The notes beneath the pieces are model-generated. The model saw only the letters and a program-made list of their open reading frames with translations, did no database searches and was not told the origin of the DNA. A stretch of 34,865 nt of DNA. Source: Chloroflexota bacterium (GTDB lineage: Bacteria; Chloroflexota; Anaerolineae; JAAEKA01). A program made the translations under genes and the position numbers. How positions within the stretch are numbered: the stretch's first letter is position 1; each line of letters starts with the position of its first letter. Where the stretch lies: contig JAKQCW010000215.1 in NCBI GenBank assembly GCA_029558955.1, forward strand, positions 1 through 34,865, read 5' to 3'. This document shows, in pieces, positions 14,701 to 24,324 of the stretch.

Positions 14701-15708
14701 ATGAACCCCAATTGGCCTGACAGCAACACCTTTTGGCGCGACAAGCGCGTCGTTGTCACCGGCGGCAGCGGCTTCCTCGGCTCGTTCGTCGTGGACAAGC
14801 TGCGCGCCCGCGGCGCGGCTGAGGTGATCATCCCCCGCCGCCAGGACTACGACCTGCGCGACATCGCCGCCATCCGCCGCCTCTTCGCTGACATGGCCAA
14901 TGTCCAAGCGCCAATTGCCAACTGCCAACACTATGTCATCCACCTGGCCGCGCATGTCGGCGGCATCGGCGCCAACCGGGCCAGGCCAGCCGAGTTCTTC
15001 TACGACAACCTAATGATGGGGGTGCCGCTGATGCACGAGGCCTGGGCGGCCGGCGCAGACAAGTTCATCGCCATCGGCACCGTCTGCGCCTACCCCAAGT
15101 TCACCCCCACCCCCTTCCGCGAGGACGACCTGTGGATCGGCTACCCGGAGGAAACCAACGCCCCTTACGGTCTGGCCAAGAAGATGATGCTGGTGCAGAG
15201 CCAGACCTACCGCCAGCAGTACGGCTGGAACTCGATCTTCCTGCTGCCGGTCAACCTCTACGGCCCGCGCGACAACTTCGACCTGGAGACCTCGCACGTG
15301 ATCCCGGCCTTGATTCGCAAGTGCCTGGAAGCCCAGGCGCGCGGCGATCAGGAGATTGTGGCCTGGGGCGACGGCTCGCCGACGCGGGAATTCCTCTACG
15401 TGGAGGACGCGGCCGAGGGCATCCTGCTGGCAGCCGAACGCTATGACCAAAGCGACCCAATCAACATCGGCAGCGCGTTCGAGATCAGCATCAAGGAATT
15501 GACCGAAACCATCGCCCGCTTGACCGGCTTCGAGGGCAAAATCGTCTGGGACACCTCCAGGCCCAACGGCCAGCCGCGGCGCAAGCTGGACGTCAGCCGG
15601 GCGCGGGAGCGGTTCGGCTTCGAGAGCCAGACGCGGTTCGAGGATGGCCTGCGGCAGACGATTGCGTGGTATTTGAACACCCCATCATGTGCGGCATCGC
15701 TGGCATAG
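14701..15708 (+). CDS. fcl: GDP-L-fucose synthase
   Basis: 335 residues. It is an extended short-chain dehydrogenase/reductase with the NADP-binding motif T20-[22 protein letters not shown], the catalytic [10 protein letters not shown] (Cys and neighbouring Thr) and the YGLAKK pair (Tyr156, Lys160). The downstream [10 protein letters not shown] and [12 protein letters not shown] match GMER/WcaG. The enzyme epimerises and reduces GDP-4-keto-6-deoxy-mannose to GDP-L-fucose. The preceding enzyme, GDP-mannose 4,6-dehydratase, is not in the window. A short extra segment ([11 protein letters not shown], near residues 66-76) precedes HYVIHLAAH. The gene overlaps asnB by 22 bases, so the two are co-translated. 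A fucosyltransferase-like pseudogene lies 7.7 kb downstream. Confidence 0.92.
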   Translation: MNPNWPDSNTFWRDKRVVVTGGSGFLGSFVVDKLRARGAAEVIIPRRQDYDLRDIAAIRRLFADMANVQAPIANCQHYVIHLAAHVGGIGANRARPAEFFYDNLMMGVPLMHEAWAAGADKFIAIGTVCAYPKFTPTPFREDDLWIGYPEETNAPYGLAKKMMLVQSQTYRQQYGWNSIFLLPVNLYGPRDNFDLETSHVIPALIRKCLEAQARGDQEIVAWGDGSPTREFLYVEDAAEGILLAAERYDQSDPINIGSAFEISIKELTETIARLTGFEGKIVWDTSRPNGQPRRKLDVSRARERFGFESQTRFEDGLRQTIAWYLNTPSCAASLA

Positions 15709-17591
15709 CTCTCAACCCAGGCGGTTCGCTGCCTGATCTGCCCGAACGCCTGGCGTCGATGGCCCAAGCCATGGCCCACCGCGGCCCTGACGACCAGGGC
15801 GTGTTCGTGACGCCCAACGGCCGGGCCGGGCTGGCCAACCGACGTCTGGCGATCCGCGACCTGTCGCCGGCCGGCCACATGCCCATGGCCAGCGACGACG
15901 GCGCCGTGTGGATCAGCTACAACGGCGAGATCTACAACGCCGATGCGCTGCGCCGTGAGCTGGAGACGCTCGGCTTTCAGTTCCATTCCCACAGCGACAC
16001 CGAGGTGATCCTGCGCGGCTACGCAGCCTGGGGCGTGCAGGCCGTGACCCGTCTGCGCGGCATGTTCGCCTTGGCCCTGCTGGACCTCCGTCCCAGCGCC
16101 GGCGGCCGCCTGCTGTTGGCCCGCGACCCCATGGGCATCAAGCCGCTCTACTACGCTCAAACTGAGGCCGGCTGGCTTTTCGCCTCGGAGCTGAAGGCCT
16201 TGCAGGCGTCCGGCCTGGTCAGCGCCGAGATCAGCCCGACCAGCGTCTCAGCCTACCTGCTGCTGGGCAGCGTGCCCAACCCACTGGCCATCTACCGCCA
16301 GGTGCGCAGCCTGGAGCCGGCCACCTGGCTGGAGATCGACCTGGAGCGCCCGCAGACGCCGCGCGCCGTCACCTATTGGCGCTTGCCGGAGGAGATCAGC
16401 CCGGCCGGCAGCCACGACGAGGCGGTCGCGCTGATCAGGGAACGGCTGCTGGACGCGGTGCGGGTGCGGTTGGTGAGCGATGTGCCGCTGGGCGCGTTCC
16501 TCAGCGGCGGGCTGGACTCCAGCAGCGTGGTGATGCTGATGCGCGCGGCCAGCGACGGCCCCATCCGCACCTGTTCCATGGTTTTCGAGGAGGCCGAATA
16601 CTCCGAAGCTCCCTACGCGCGGGCGGTGGCCCAGGCGGCCGGCGCCGAACATTTCGAACGGGTGATCACCGCCCAGGACGTGTTGGCCGAGCTGGACGCG
16701 GTGCTGGCCAGCCTGGACCAGCCCTCGGTGGATGGCGTCAACACCTGGTTCGTATCGCAGACTGCGCGCCAGGCCGGCCTGACCGTGGCCCTTTCCGGCC
16801 TGGGAGGCGACGAGCTGTTCGGCGGCTACCCCAACACCTTCGTGCAGGCCTTTCAGGTGCAGCGCGCCCTGCATTTGGCCCAGGCCGTGCCGGGCGGAAG
16901 CCGGGCGACACGGGCGGCCATCGGGCTCCTGCCCAACCGCCAGCAATGGACGCGTTTGGCGGACGCGTTGGAGCGGCCGGCCTCGCTGCCCAGCGCCTAT
17001 TTGACGCGGCGCGGCCTCTTTGCGCCAAGCGAGGTACGTCAGTTGGTGACGCCAGAGGTCTGGGAGGAGGCGACCCGGACCTTCGACGCCGTGGCGCATG
17101 TGTTGGCAGCCGCCGGCCAGCCGCCTGACGCGGACGCCCAGGCCAGCATGGCCTGGATCAGCCGGGCTGAGCTGCGCACCTACACCCACCACCAGTTGCT
17201 GCGCGACACCGACGCGATGAGCATGGCCCACTCGCTGGAGGTGCGCGAGCCTCTGTTGGATGTGCCGCTGGTCGAGGCGGCGCTGCGCCTGCCCGACGCG
17301 GCCAAACGCAACCACGCGACCGGGCCCAAGCCGCTGTTGGCCCAGGCCATGGATGGCCTGCTGCCGGCCGCGGTGGCTGAGCGGCGCGACAAGCAGGGCT
17401 TCACCTTCCCCTTTGCCCGTTGGCTGGGCGGCCCCTTGCAGGCGCAAGTGGAGGCGCGGCTGGCCGCGCTGGATGGGAGCGGGCTTTTGCGTCCCGGCGC
17501 GGCCCAGGCGGTGTATCAGGACTACCGCCAGGGACGTGTACACTGGTCGCGTCCCTGGGCGCTGGTGGCGCTGGCGGGGGCCGTCGGTTGA
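15687..17591 (+). CDS. asnB: Asparagine synthase (glutamine-hydrolysing)-like amidotransferase
   Basis: 634 residues. The start at 15687 gives MCGIAG, with Cys2 as the glutaminase nucleophile after Met removal. The class II glutaminase domain runs to about residue 190 ([33 protein letters not shown]). The synthetase domain carries the PP-loop [11 protein letters not shown] at about 270-280, [14 protein letters not shown], and [14 protein letters not shown]. The family transfers glutamine nitrogen to an adenylated carboxylate. In glycan loci such homologues often amidate uronic acids or other acidic groups instead of making free asparagine, which is plausible here but not shown. It overlaps fcl and its stop is two bases before the next start. 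Confidence 0.9.
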   Translation: MCGIAGIALNPGGSLPDLPERLASMAQAMAHRGPDDQGVFVTPNGRAGLANRRLAIRDLSPAGHMPMASDDGAVWISYNGEIYNADALRRELETLGFQFHSHSDTEVILRGYAAWGVQAVTRLRGMFALALLDLRPSAGGRLLLARDPMGIKPLYYAQTEAGWLFASELKALQASGLVSAEISPTSVSAYLLLGSVPNPLAIYRQVRSLEPATWLEIDLERPQTPRAVTYWRLPEEISPAGSHDEAVALIRERLLDAVRVRLVSDVPLGAFLSGGLDSSSVVMLMRAASDGPIRTCSMVFEEAEYSEAPYARAVAQAAGAEHFERVITAQDVLAELDAVLASLDQPSVDGVNTWFVSQTARQAGLTVALSGLGGDELFGGYPNTFVQAFQVQRALHLAQAVPGGSRATRAAIGLLPNRQQWTRLADALERPASLPSAYLTRRGLFAPSEVRQLVTPEVWEEATRTFDAVAHVLAAAGQPPDADAQASMAWISRAELRTYTHHQLLRDTDAMSMAHSLEVREPLLDVPLVEAALRLPDAAKRNHATGPKPLLAQAMDGLLPAAVAERRDKQGFTFPFARWLGGPLQAQVEARLAALDGSGLLRPGAAQAVYQDYRQGRVHWSRPWALVALAGAVG

Positions 17592-17593
17592 CC

Positions 17594-19060
17594 ATGGAGC
17601 GGCTGCGACCAAAGTCGCTGCTCTTGGCGCTGACGCTGATCGGCGTGCTGCTGGCAGCGCTGCGGCTGACGCCGTTGGCTGTGGCCAACGGCGAGCGCGT
17701 CACGGCGCTGGCCGCGCTGACCAACTCCACCGCCAGCGGCAGCATCGACGAGCAGGCCTGGGATGCCGGCTGGCGCAGCCTGTGCCGCCCTGGGACCGCC
17801 GACGACCCGGAAGCTGCCAGCCTGGCGGCCGCAGGCTTCATTGCCCGCGGCCTGGTCGACCGGGGCGACTACGCCGGCGCGCTGGCCGAGTTCCGCCAGG
17901 CGGCGGGGAGCCAGGACGCCGCCGAGGCCAGGCTGGCCAGCGCCTATGCGGCTGCGCTGGAGCTGCGCTGGCTGGATGCGGCCCAGCTCTACCCTGGCCA
18001 GCCCACCGCGCGCCATCAGCGCTTCTGGGGCACGATCTTCTACCTGGCCGCGCAGGAGCTGATGTTCCGCGGCGAGAGCGACGAGGCGGCAGCATGGTAC
18101 CGCCGGGCCGACCAGAGCTACGACGTGCAGGGGCCTTACCTGGGGCTGGAGCTGATGGAGTGTCTGGCGCAGCAGGGCCGCACCCTGGAAGCCTTCGACG
18201 CCTACCGGCGCGGCCTGGTGGTGTTGCCGCCCGAAGAGGCGCTGGCGCAGCGGGAGCGTTTCGAGCAGATGCGCCTGGACGCGCTGCGTCAGTGGCAGGA
18301 GCAGGACCCGGAGAACGCCCAGGTGACCGCCTGGCTGGACTTCTACACGGCCGACCGGCGCAGCGAGGAGCAGGAGACGTTGACCAGCCCGCCGCAGCCG
18401 AAGACGCCGTTCACCTACGATCTGGACGACGGGCGCCGGCTGATCGGCTTCGACTATCGTCCCGAGGACATCGCCACCGGGCCCTTCATGTGGGTCGATC
18501 TGTACGTGCAGCAAGGGATGGCTGAGGGCGACCCGGTGGTTCGCCTGCGCCGCGCCGTGCTGAACCAGGCGCCCAACGGCTCCTTCGCCTGGGACGCCGC
18601 GCCCGATGGGGTGCGGCCGTTTGGGTGGCATGTCCCCTTGTATTCCGATAAATTCGAAGGAGTCGAATACGACAGTGGCGCCAGCTCAGAACGATGGTTA
18701 TGTGTGAACGGTGGCAAACTGAACTGGGCATTTGGCCTTCAGAGCCTCCCCGCGCGAGCTGTGTCGCAGGAGCCCGGTTACATTCAAAGTGGATCGGTTT
18801 ACTTCACGGGCAAAACGCATCTTGGTTTTGGAAGATATTGGTTCGAAGATCCGAGCACGGCCGACCCGCACAGCAATATCCACGGTACGTATTCTCCCGG
18901 CAACGCGTTCATGATACAAGGTTTTTGGAAACCAGATACGCATGTTGAGCATGTCGCGGTATGGTTCTACTCAGGCGATGCAACGAGAGCATGCGCCAAA
19001 GAAGTCATACTGTTTTACCCAGCCAACACAATCAGTACCGAAGCTCCAATTGGGGGCTGA
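17594..19060 (+). CDS. Membrane-anchored TPR-like protein of the glycan locus
   Basis: 488 residues from ATG 17594, two bases after asnB. A short basic N-terminus and one hydrophobic segment (SLLLALTLIGVLLAALRLT) anchor it or export it. Residues about 65-250 form paired helices of TPR character (RGDYAGALAEFRQAAGSQD, GESDEAAAWYRRADQSY, GRTLEAFDAYRRGLVVLP). The rest is a beta-rich domain (FTYDLDDGRRLIGFDYR, GFGRYWFEDPS). It is not a recognised enzyme. Its position suggests a scaffold or sensor for polymer assembly. Codons change sharply from G+C-rich to much more A+T-rich at about 18640 (residue about 350), inside the gene, as if the C-terminal quarter came from another source. Confidence 0.7.
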   Translation: MERLRPKSLLLALTLIGVLLAALRLTPLAVANGERVTALAALTNSTASGSIDEQAWDAGWRSLCRPGTADDPEAASLAAAGFIARGLVDRGDYAGALAEFRQAAGSQDAAEARLASAYAAALELRWLDAAQLYPGQPTARHQRFWGTIFYLAAQELMFRGESDEAAAWYRRADQSYDVQGPYLGLELMECLAQQGRTLEAFDAYRRGLVVLPPEEALAQRERFEQMRLDALRQWQEQDPENAQVTAWLDFYTADRRSEEQETLTSPPQPKTPFTYDLDDGRRLIGFDYRPEDIATGPFMWVDLYVQQGMAEGDPVVRLRRAVLNQAPNGSFAWDAAPDGVRPFGWHVPLYSDKFEGVEYDSGASSERWLCVNGGKLNWAFGLQSLPARAVSQEPGYIQSGSVYFTGKTHLGFGRYWFEDPSTADPHSNIHGTYSPGNAFMIQGFWKPDTHVEHVAVWFYSGDATRACAKEVILFYPANTISTEAPIGG

Positions 19061-19069
19061 TCCCGAAGC

Positions 19070-20611
19070 ATGACAGTAAGTAGACGCATTCTTCAAGGAT
19101 CAAGCTTTGTAATCGTCGCTGGCGTGCTGGCTCGTATTGGTACATTTCTCAGCACCTTGGTTGTCATTCGTTTGCTGGGACTGGAGCGAGTGGGGGAGCT
19201 GGGTTTGATCGAAAGCTGGCTGGCACTCGCAGGTATGTTTTCGTTAGCCGGATTGGGCATGGCGACGACGCGCTATGCAGCAACGGCATTGGCAGGGCAA
19301 TCAGACATGATTGGCGCATATGCGGGGACAGCTCTTGTTTTGGGTTTCTTGTTGAGCACAGGGGTAGGAATTACGCTCATGGGTGGTCTTCATCTGTCAT
19401 TTGTATCAACAACAGCGGAGACATCGAGTCTCTTGGATTCAGCACGGCAGTTCGTCTTTGAGCATTCATTTCTCCTATTCGGTTTGTTAGTAGTGATGAC
19501 CACACGGGAAATCGGCGCAGCATTGCTTGAGGGCATCCAGCTGTTTCGGCTGTTTGTCTACGTGAATCTGATAACAGGTCTGCTCAGCCTGCCCGTTTCG
19601 TTCCTGCTTGTACAGGCTCACGGATTGGCTGGCGCATTTGGCGCCCGCTTCTTCTTAGTGGGCACCGAGTCGGTGTTACTCTTGATGTTTGCGCTAGGCG
19701 GCATGCATCGGTTACATGCGCGACTGTCGCTGCATGGATTCTTCGCCAACAGCAGGTCATTGCTTGGATTTGCCCTACCAACCTTAATTGGACAGATCAT
19801 TGCCAACCCCGTAAGAACATTCATGACCACTTTGTTGGCTTCCCAGCCTGGTGGGGCGCTGCAGGTTGGACTCCTAACGACATCGAGCCGGATCGTTGGG
19901 CTGGCCAGCTTCATACCTGCATCAATGGCATCTGTGATCATGCCAGTTCTTGCAACTGACTGGACGCGCAACGAACGAGAAGGGTTCGGCGCCAACGTCT
20001 TGACAACGCTTCGGATAATGTGGCTCGCTGGTTTGCCATTTATTGTGCTCTTTCTCGGTGCAACGCCAACTATACTGCATGAGCTCTATGGACCGGAGTA
20101 CGTGCCTGCTGCAACGATAACGTTCATCATGGTGACGATGGTACTTCTTACAGCGATCAATGAAACGAGCGACCGTACACTAGCCGCGACGAACCACCAA
20201 TGGCTCTCTACGGCCAACAATCTGGTCTGGGCTCTGATGTTCTGGTTGCTGGGGCTATTGCTTGTACCCCGCTATCTTGGCCTGGGGTACGCCGTCGCGC
20301 TGCTCATATCATACGGCTTGTACATCGGCGTTCAGCTCGGTTGGCTGCGCCGTCTCTTTCGGGTTCCATTACTTCCCTTGTTGCCGCTGTCTGCGCTAAC
20401 ATTGGCAGCTGTTGTCGCTGCTTGGTGGATTTCGACCCATGACCCTTCGCTTGTTCAGCTGTCGATGGCGGCTGCGCTTGCGCTCATCGTGATCTTGATC
20501 CTATGGCAGATGTTTCTTGCCGAAGAGGAGAGATGCGCTGTGCGCCGGCAGGCACGTGGGGTTTACACCAAATTCTTGCACCGCCTTAGGTTCTTGAGAA
20601 CAGAACCGTGA
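19070..20611 (+). CDS. wzx: Wzx-type oligosaccharide flippase
   Basis: 513 residues with about 12-14 hydrophobic segments throughout, from GSSFVIVAGVLARIGTFLS at the N-terminus to ALALIVILILWQMFLAEEE near the end. The pattern and length fit the MATE/MVF-like polysaccharide flippase family (RfbX/Wzx). Such proteins move undecaprenyl-pyrophosphate-linked repeat units across the cytoplasmic membrane for polymerisation by Wzy. It starts nine bases after the TPR-like gene. Base composition is lower in G+C than asnB or cysNC, consistent with the high divergence of Wzx genes. The best partner is the Wzy-like protein at 27203. Confidence 0.85.
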   Translation: MTVSRRILQGSSFVIVAGVLARIGTFLSTLVVIRLLGLERVGELGLIESWLALAGMFSLAGLGMATTRYAATALAGQSDMIGAYAGTALVLGFLLSTGVGITLMGGLHLSFVSTTAETSSLLDSARQFVFEHSFLLFGLLVVMTTREIGAALLEGIQLFRLFVYVNLITGLLSLPVSFLLVQAHGLAGAFGARFFLVGTESVLLLMFALGGMHRLHARLSLHGFFANSRSLLGFALPTLIGQIIANPVRTFMTTLLASQPGGALQVGLLTTSSRIVGLASFIPASMASVIMPVLATDWTRNEREGFGANVLTTLRIMWLAGLPFIVLFLGATPTILHELYGPEYVPAATITFIMVTMVLLTAINETSDRTLAATNHQWLSTANNLVWALMFWLLGLLLVPRYLGLGYAVALLISYGLYIGVQLGWLRRLFRVPLLPLLPLSALTLAAVVAAWWISTHDPSLVQLSMAAALALIVILILWQMFLAEEERCAVRRQARGVYTKFLHRLRFLRTEP

Positions 20612-20636
20612 AATCAAGACAATTGGGAACACTGTG

Positions 20637-21533
20637 ATGAGCATCTTGCGAAATTGGCTCTCTTTCTTGATATTTCGAGTGTGCCGCCGATTTGGGCTCC
20701 ATGTCACACCAATCCATTTTTATAGCCCAATCCCGGATATTCGAGAGCTTGATCAAAAACCTGGTATCTGGACTCATGCTTCGGACATGGCGGGAATCCA
20801 TCTGGATCGTGAGAACCAAAGCCGTTTCATGAGTGAAGTCTTCGCCCCTTATGTGGAGGAGTGTCAATTCCCTGTGCAGGCGACCGCCCGGCCTCATGAG
20901 TACTTCAGGCGCAATAGCTACTTTGGATATATCTCGGCGACAGCGATGCATTGCATTGTGCGGCACTATCATCCCCGGCGCATCATTGATGTTGGCGCCG
21001 GATTCACTACCCGGGTGTTGGCTAACGCAGCGTTAATCAACGCAGAACTTGGTTTTCCCACGCAACTAATCGCAATCGATCCCTATCCCTCTTCAGTCTT
21101 ACTCCAGGGATTCCCCGGGCTCACCAGGGTGATGACAACAGAAGTTCAGGACATAGATGTTAGTTTCCTGACCCAACTCGATGCTGACGACATCCTGTCA
21201 ATTGACACCAGCCATGTTGTACGCACGGGAGGTGATGTCAACTATCTGTATCTTGAAGTGTTGCCTCGTTTGAAACCGGGTGTAGTGGTGCATATCCATG
21301 ACATCTTCTTGCCCTTCGAGTACCCGCGTGAATGGATGCGCAGTCGAAGATTCTGGAACGAGCAGTACATGTTACAAGGGTTCCTGTGTTATAACTCTGC
21401 CTTTGAGTCGCTCTGGGGACAGAAGTACGCCGAGTCAACTCTGCGTGAGGAATATGATCTGCTGTTTCGCGGCAAGACGAGCTATGAGGATAATTTCGAC
21501 TCCTATAGCTACTGGATGCACCGAGTGGCATAG
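20637..21533 (+). CDS. Class I SAM-dependent methyltransferase
   Basis: 298 residues from ATG 20637; a GTG three bases upstream is an alternative. The SAM-binding motif I is RRIIDVGAGFTTRVLANA (about 114-131). An acidic strand end is seen at IAIDPYP, and LSIDTSHVVRTGGDVNY plus VVVHIHDIFLPFEYP resemble the Methyltransf_24-type glycan or natural-product methyltransferases. The family transfers a methyl group from S-adenosylmethionine; the acceptor here is probably a sugar hydroxyl of the polymer, given the neighbours. It starts a run of three methyltransferase-like genes between the flippase and the glycosyltransferases. The substrate is unknown. Confidence 0.8.
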   Translation: MSILRNWLSFLIFRVCRRFGLHVTPIHFYSPIPDIRELDQKPGIWTHASDMAGIHLDRENQSRFMSEVFAPYVEECQFPVQATARPHEYFRRNSYFGYISATAMHCIVRHYHPRRIIDVGAGFTTRVLANAALINAELGFPTQLIAIDPYPSSVLLQGFPGLTRVMTTEVQDIDVSFLTQLDADDILSIDTSHVVRTGGDVNYLYLEVLPRLKPGVVVHIHDIFLPFEYPREWMRSRRFWNEQYMLQGFLCYNSAFESLWGQKYAESTLREEYDLLFRGKTSYEDNFDSYSYWMHRVA

Positions 21534-21545
21534 CTGAGGCAAAAG

Positions 21546-22403
21546 ATGAATCCCATACGATCATTCGAAAGATTAGCATTTTCTGTTCGCCACTCGGACG
21601 CCTTGAGGCGAGCTGATGGACTTTGGAATGGGGTACGCCCGTACTATATGAAGATTCTCGCGCGAGTTGCTTCTGATGGCTTGGTGAGACACATCAATGG
21701 CACCGATCGGATCCTGATAGACCCTGGGCTGTATTCGATGTCTGAGACCTATGAACCCGAAGTATGGTCCCACATCATGGCGGCGCTTCACCCCGGCGAT
21801 GTGGTTGCGGACGTCGGAGCATGCCTTGGGTTGTACACGCTCGCTATCGCCAAACGAGTTGGTCCACAAGGGTATGTCTACGCGTTTGAGCCAGACCTCG
21901 AGTCGGTTGGCTGGCTACGACGCAATGTGCACCTCAACCACTTAGAGGACAACGTCATGGTGGTTTCTACAGTGGTGGCTGAAGAAAACAAGACCGTAGG
22001 ATTCGTAGATGGCCGAGGCAGTGAATCGCATGTCCTTCATTCATCTTCAGAAGATGGCGTGCGTTCAATCGATACCATAACATTGGATGAGGTCTTTGCC
22101 AATAGCCGGCTTGACATTCTCAAGATCGACGTGGAGGGCTACGAAGAAGCCGTACTGCGAGGTGGAAGGCATCTGCTCTCAGATGCCACACGAGCTCCAC
22201 GCGCGATCTTCATTGAAGTACACCCTTTCGCCTGGTCAGCCTTTGGTTTCAGCAGTAAAACCCTCTTGAGCCTCCTGACTGGCTTTGGCTATGCCACATA
22301 TGACCTCCAAGGCAACCCCGTAGCTGACATCAAAGACTATGGTGAAATCGTTGCCTATCAGAGCGTGGAAGATGACAGACCTGGCAATTGGGCCACGAGC
22401 TGA
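21546..22403 (+). CDS. FkbM family methyltransferase
   Basis: 285 residues, typical length for FkbM proteins. Motif I is DVVADVGACLGLYTLAIAKR (about 85-104), followed by YVYAFEPDLESVGWLRRNV, and later ITLDEVFANSRLDILKIDVE, the characteristic FkbM core. FkbM enzymes O-methylate macrolides and sugars, and are common in capsule and exopolysaccharide clusters. It starts 13 bases after the previous methyltransferase and shares its lower G+C content. Adding a methyl ether to a sugar residue of the polymer is the likely task; the sugar cannot be named. Confidence 0.87.
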   Translation: MNPIRSFERLAFSVRHSDALRRADGLWNGVRPYYMKILARVASDGLVRHINGTDRILIDPGLYSMSETYEPEVWSHIMAALHPGDVVADVGACLGLYTLAIAKRVGPQGYVYAFEPDLESVGWLRRNVHLNHLEDNVMVVSTVVAEENKTVGFVDGRGSESHVLHSSSEDGVRSIDTITLDEVFANSRLDILKIDVEGYEEAVLRGGRHLLSDATRAPRAIFIEVHPFAWSAFGFSSKTLLSLLTGFGYATYDLQGNPVADIKDYGEIVAYQSVEDDRPGNWATS

Positions 22404-22536
22404 GGCAATCAATACCTTCGCCAAAATCGACTGATTTGAGCAATTGTTCACCCAATATCCTCTTGTCCAACCCCATTTCGCTTACTCAACCCACTCAAAC
22501 CTGGTTTTGTTTGCGCGCATACCTTAGGTAGAATCA

Positions 22537-23370
22537 ATGAGTGAACTTCCCAAATCAAGAACGAAGTTTGCCGCCATGCGCGCTCTCCATCATTGGTTGG
22601 CAGCGTTTGGTATCGATATTCTCAAGTTGTACCATTCTGCTCGCTCACTACCTACCATCTTAGGCCATTACTTCACGATCAGGAGTCAGAATGCTCGTCT
22701 TGATAACCCCTGGTATCTTCACTTTGTCTCGCCTTGCTTGGGCGAAGACCGCGTTGGGAGCGGTCAAGCCTCCGGTCACTATTTTCATCAGGATTTGCTG
22801 GTAGCGCGCAAGATCTACGAACGTAATCCTCGCAAGCACGTGGATATTGGCTCAAGAGTCGATGGTTTCGTGGCCCACGTCGCGGTTTTCCGCGAGGTGG
22901 AAGTCGTGGATATTCGCCCTCAACAAAGCAACGTGCGAAACATTCATTTTGTTCAGGCGGATATGATGAAAGTGACGCCGGAGCATGCTGACTACTGCGA
23001 TTCGCTTTCCTGTCTTCATGCACTCGAGCACTTCGGATTGGGTCGCTATGGCGATCCTATCGATATCGTAGGCTATCGCTCCGGTATCCGTGCTATGCAT
23101 CACATGCTTTGCTCGGGAGGTATTCTCTATTTGTCCGTACCAATCGGAACCCAACGCATTGATTTCAACAGTCAACGTATCTTCGCAGTCAAAACCATAT
23201 TAGCAATGACTTCGGATCTGTTTGAGCTCTGCTCGTTTTCATATGTGGATGACAAGGGCGACCTAATTGAAAACACCACCTTGACGCCCGAAGCAATCGC
23301 AAACAACCTAGGATTGTGGTATGGTTGCGGCATCTTCGAGTTCAAGAAGACCGGTGTTTCGCAAACCTGA
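22537..23370 (+). CDS. DUF268-like putative methyltransferase
   Basis: 277 residues. SGHYFHQDLLVARKIYERNP, then HVDIGSRVDGFVAHVAVF in the place of SAM motif I, EVEVVDIRPQ, ADYCDSLSCLHALEHFGLGR and HMLCSGGILYLSVPIG are the hallmarks of DUF268, a class I methyltransferase-like family found in glycan loci and in nematodes. A 133-base gap separates it from FkbM, with TAGAAT and a TTGTTT 16 bases upstream near the start that are too weak to call a promoter. The family's acceptor is not known. It is the third methyltransferase-type gene in a row. Confidence 0.78.
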   Translation: MSELPKSRTKFAAMRALHHWLAAFGIDILKLYHSARSLPTILGHYFTIRSQNARLDNPWYLHFVSPCLGEDRVGSGQASGHYFHQDLLVARKIYERNPRKHVDIGSRVDGFVAHVAVFREVEVVDIRPQQSNVRNIHFVQADMMKVTPEHADYCDSLSCLHALEHFGLGRYGDPIDIVGYRSGIRAMHHMLCSGGILYLSVPIGTQRIDFNSQRIFAVKTILAMTSDLFELCSFSYVDDKGDLIENTTLTPEAIANNLGLWYGCGIFEFKKTGVSQT

Positions 23371-23390
23371 CATGTAGGCTACACCAGTAG

Positions 23391-24324
23391 ATGTCTGCAA
23401 ATAACTCCCGCTCGTTTGTATACGCTAACCTGCCACGCGCCGGTCTAGGGAACATGCTCTTCGTTTGGGCGCGTGCCCTGGTTTTTGCTCACCTCAATGA
23501 CTTGCCACTGCGCACTTCCAGTTGGACCCAACCCAAGCTCGGCCCGTTCCTGCGCGGTGAACGCCATACGCGGCTGTATTGGGGTTATTTCGATACGAGG
23601 AATGTCCTAAAGCCCTGGCAAAGCTTGAGACTAAGGCGTCTGGTCCATGTCGAGGAGCCGCCGCTTGAGCAGCTTACACGGGTGGCAGATCGCACTGCCT
23701 ACGTTCTTTCTCAAATCCCCCACTGGGCGGATTATTTCGTTGGCTTGAAATCGTATCGTCACCTGATCCGAGAGCGCCTTTGGGTGATGACGTCTAGAGA
23801 AGACGCAGCGTCAACTAACAGACCTGTCTTCTCCCTGTATCGCCGTGCACGTGCGCATGGGCGATTTTCGCCATCTTCAGGTGGCCGAGGACTTCGCTTC
23901 AGTAGGTCTTGTTCGCACCCCTCTCGCCTACTTCATCGATCTGATTGAGGGCATACGGTCAGTGGCGGGCAAAGAGTTACCGGTCACTATTTTCTCGGAC
24001 GGTAAGGATGAGGAGTTGGCGCCACTTCTGGCCATTCCCGGTGTGCAGCGAGTGGCGCGCAATCCCGACATCGTCGACTTGCTCCTTATGGCGCAAAGCC
24101 AATTGATTGTCTGTTCAGCCGGCAGCACCTTTGGCTATTGGGCCGGCTTTTTGGCCGATGCGCCTGTGCTGCTTCACCCCGATCACATTCATGCGCCCTT
24201 GCGGCCCACGAACGTGAATCAACAGTATTTTGAAGGCGGGGTACGGGGCCCTGCCGCCGATTGGCCGGCGCTGCTCAAACAGAACATCCAGGCGATCTGC
24301 ATGGAGTCCACGGCCAAGCGTTGA
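23391..24324 (+). pseudogene. Fucosyltransferase-like (GT11-type) gene broken by a frameshift
   Basis: The first frame, from ATG 23391, has VYANLPRAGLGNMLFVWARA, resembling the GLGNQMF start of alpha-1,2-fucosyltransferases, and loses homology after about 23830. A second frame resumes with CIAVHVRMGDF (near 23836-23868), which resembles the family's HxRxGD motif. It continues LPVTIFSDGKDEELAPLL, LMAQSQLIVCSAGSTFGYWA and VLLHPDHIHAP to the stop at 24322-24324. The +1 shift lies between about 23818 and 23836, and no long homopolymer explains it. The halves are collinear and otherwise intact, so the break is recent, a sequencing error or a programmed shift. An active version would use GDP-L-fucose from fcl. 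Confidence 0.7.

Noticed and set aside
17420..17593. Upstream extension of the TPR-like protein
   Set aside because: The extra 58 residues overlap asnB out of frame and lack family sequence; ATG 17594 gives the expected membrane anchor.
16248..17612. Minus-strand open frame of 454 codons
   Set aside because: Antisense to the well-supported asparagine synthase gene, with no domain and a shadow composition.
22510..22536. Promoter directly before the DUF268 gene
   Set aside because: TAGAAT is good, but the -35 (TTGTTT) matches only three bases and the -10 box is only three bases from the ATG, too near for a normal leader.
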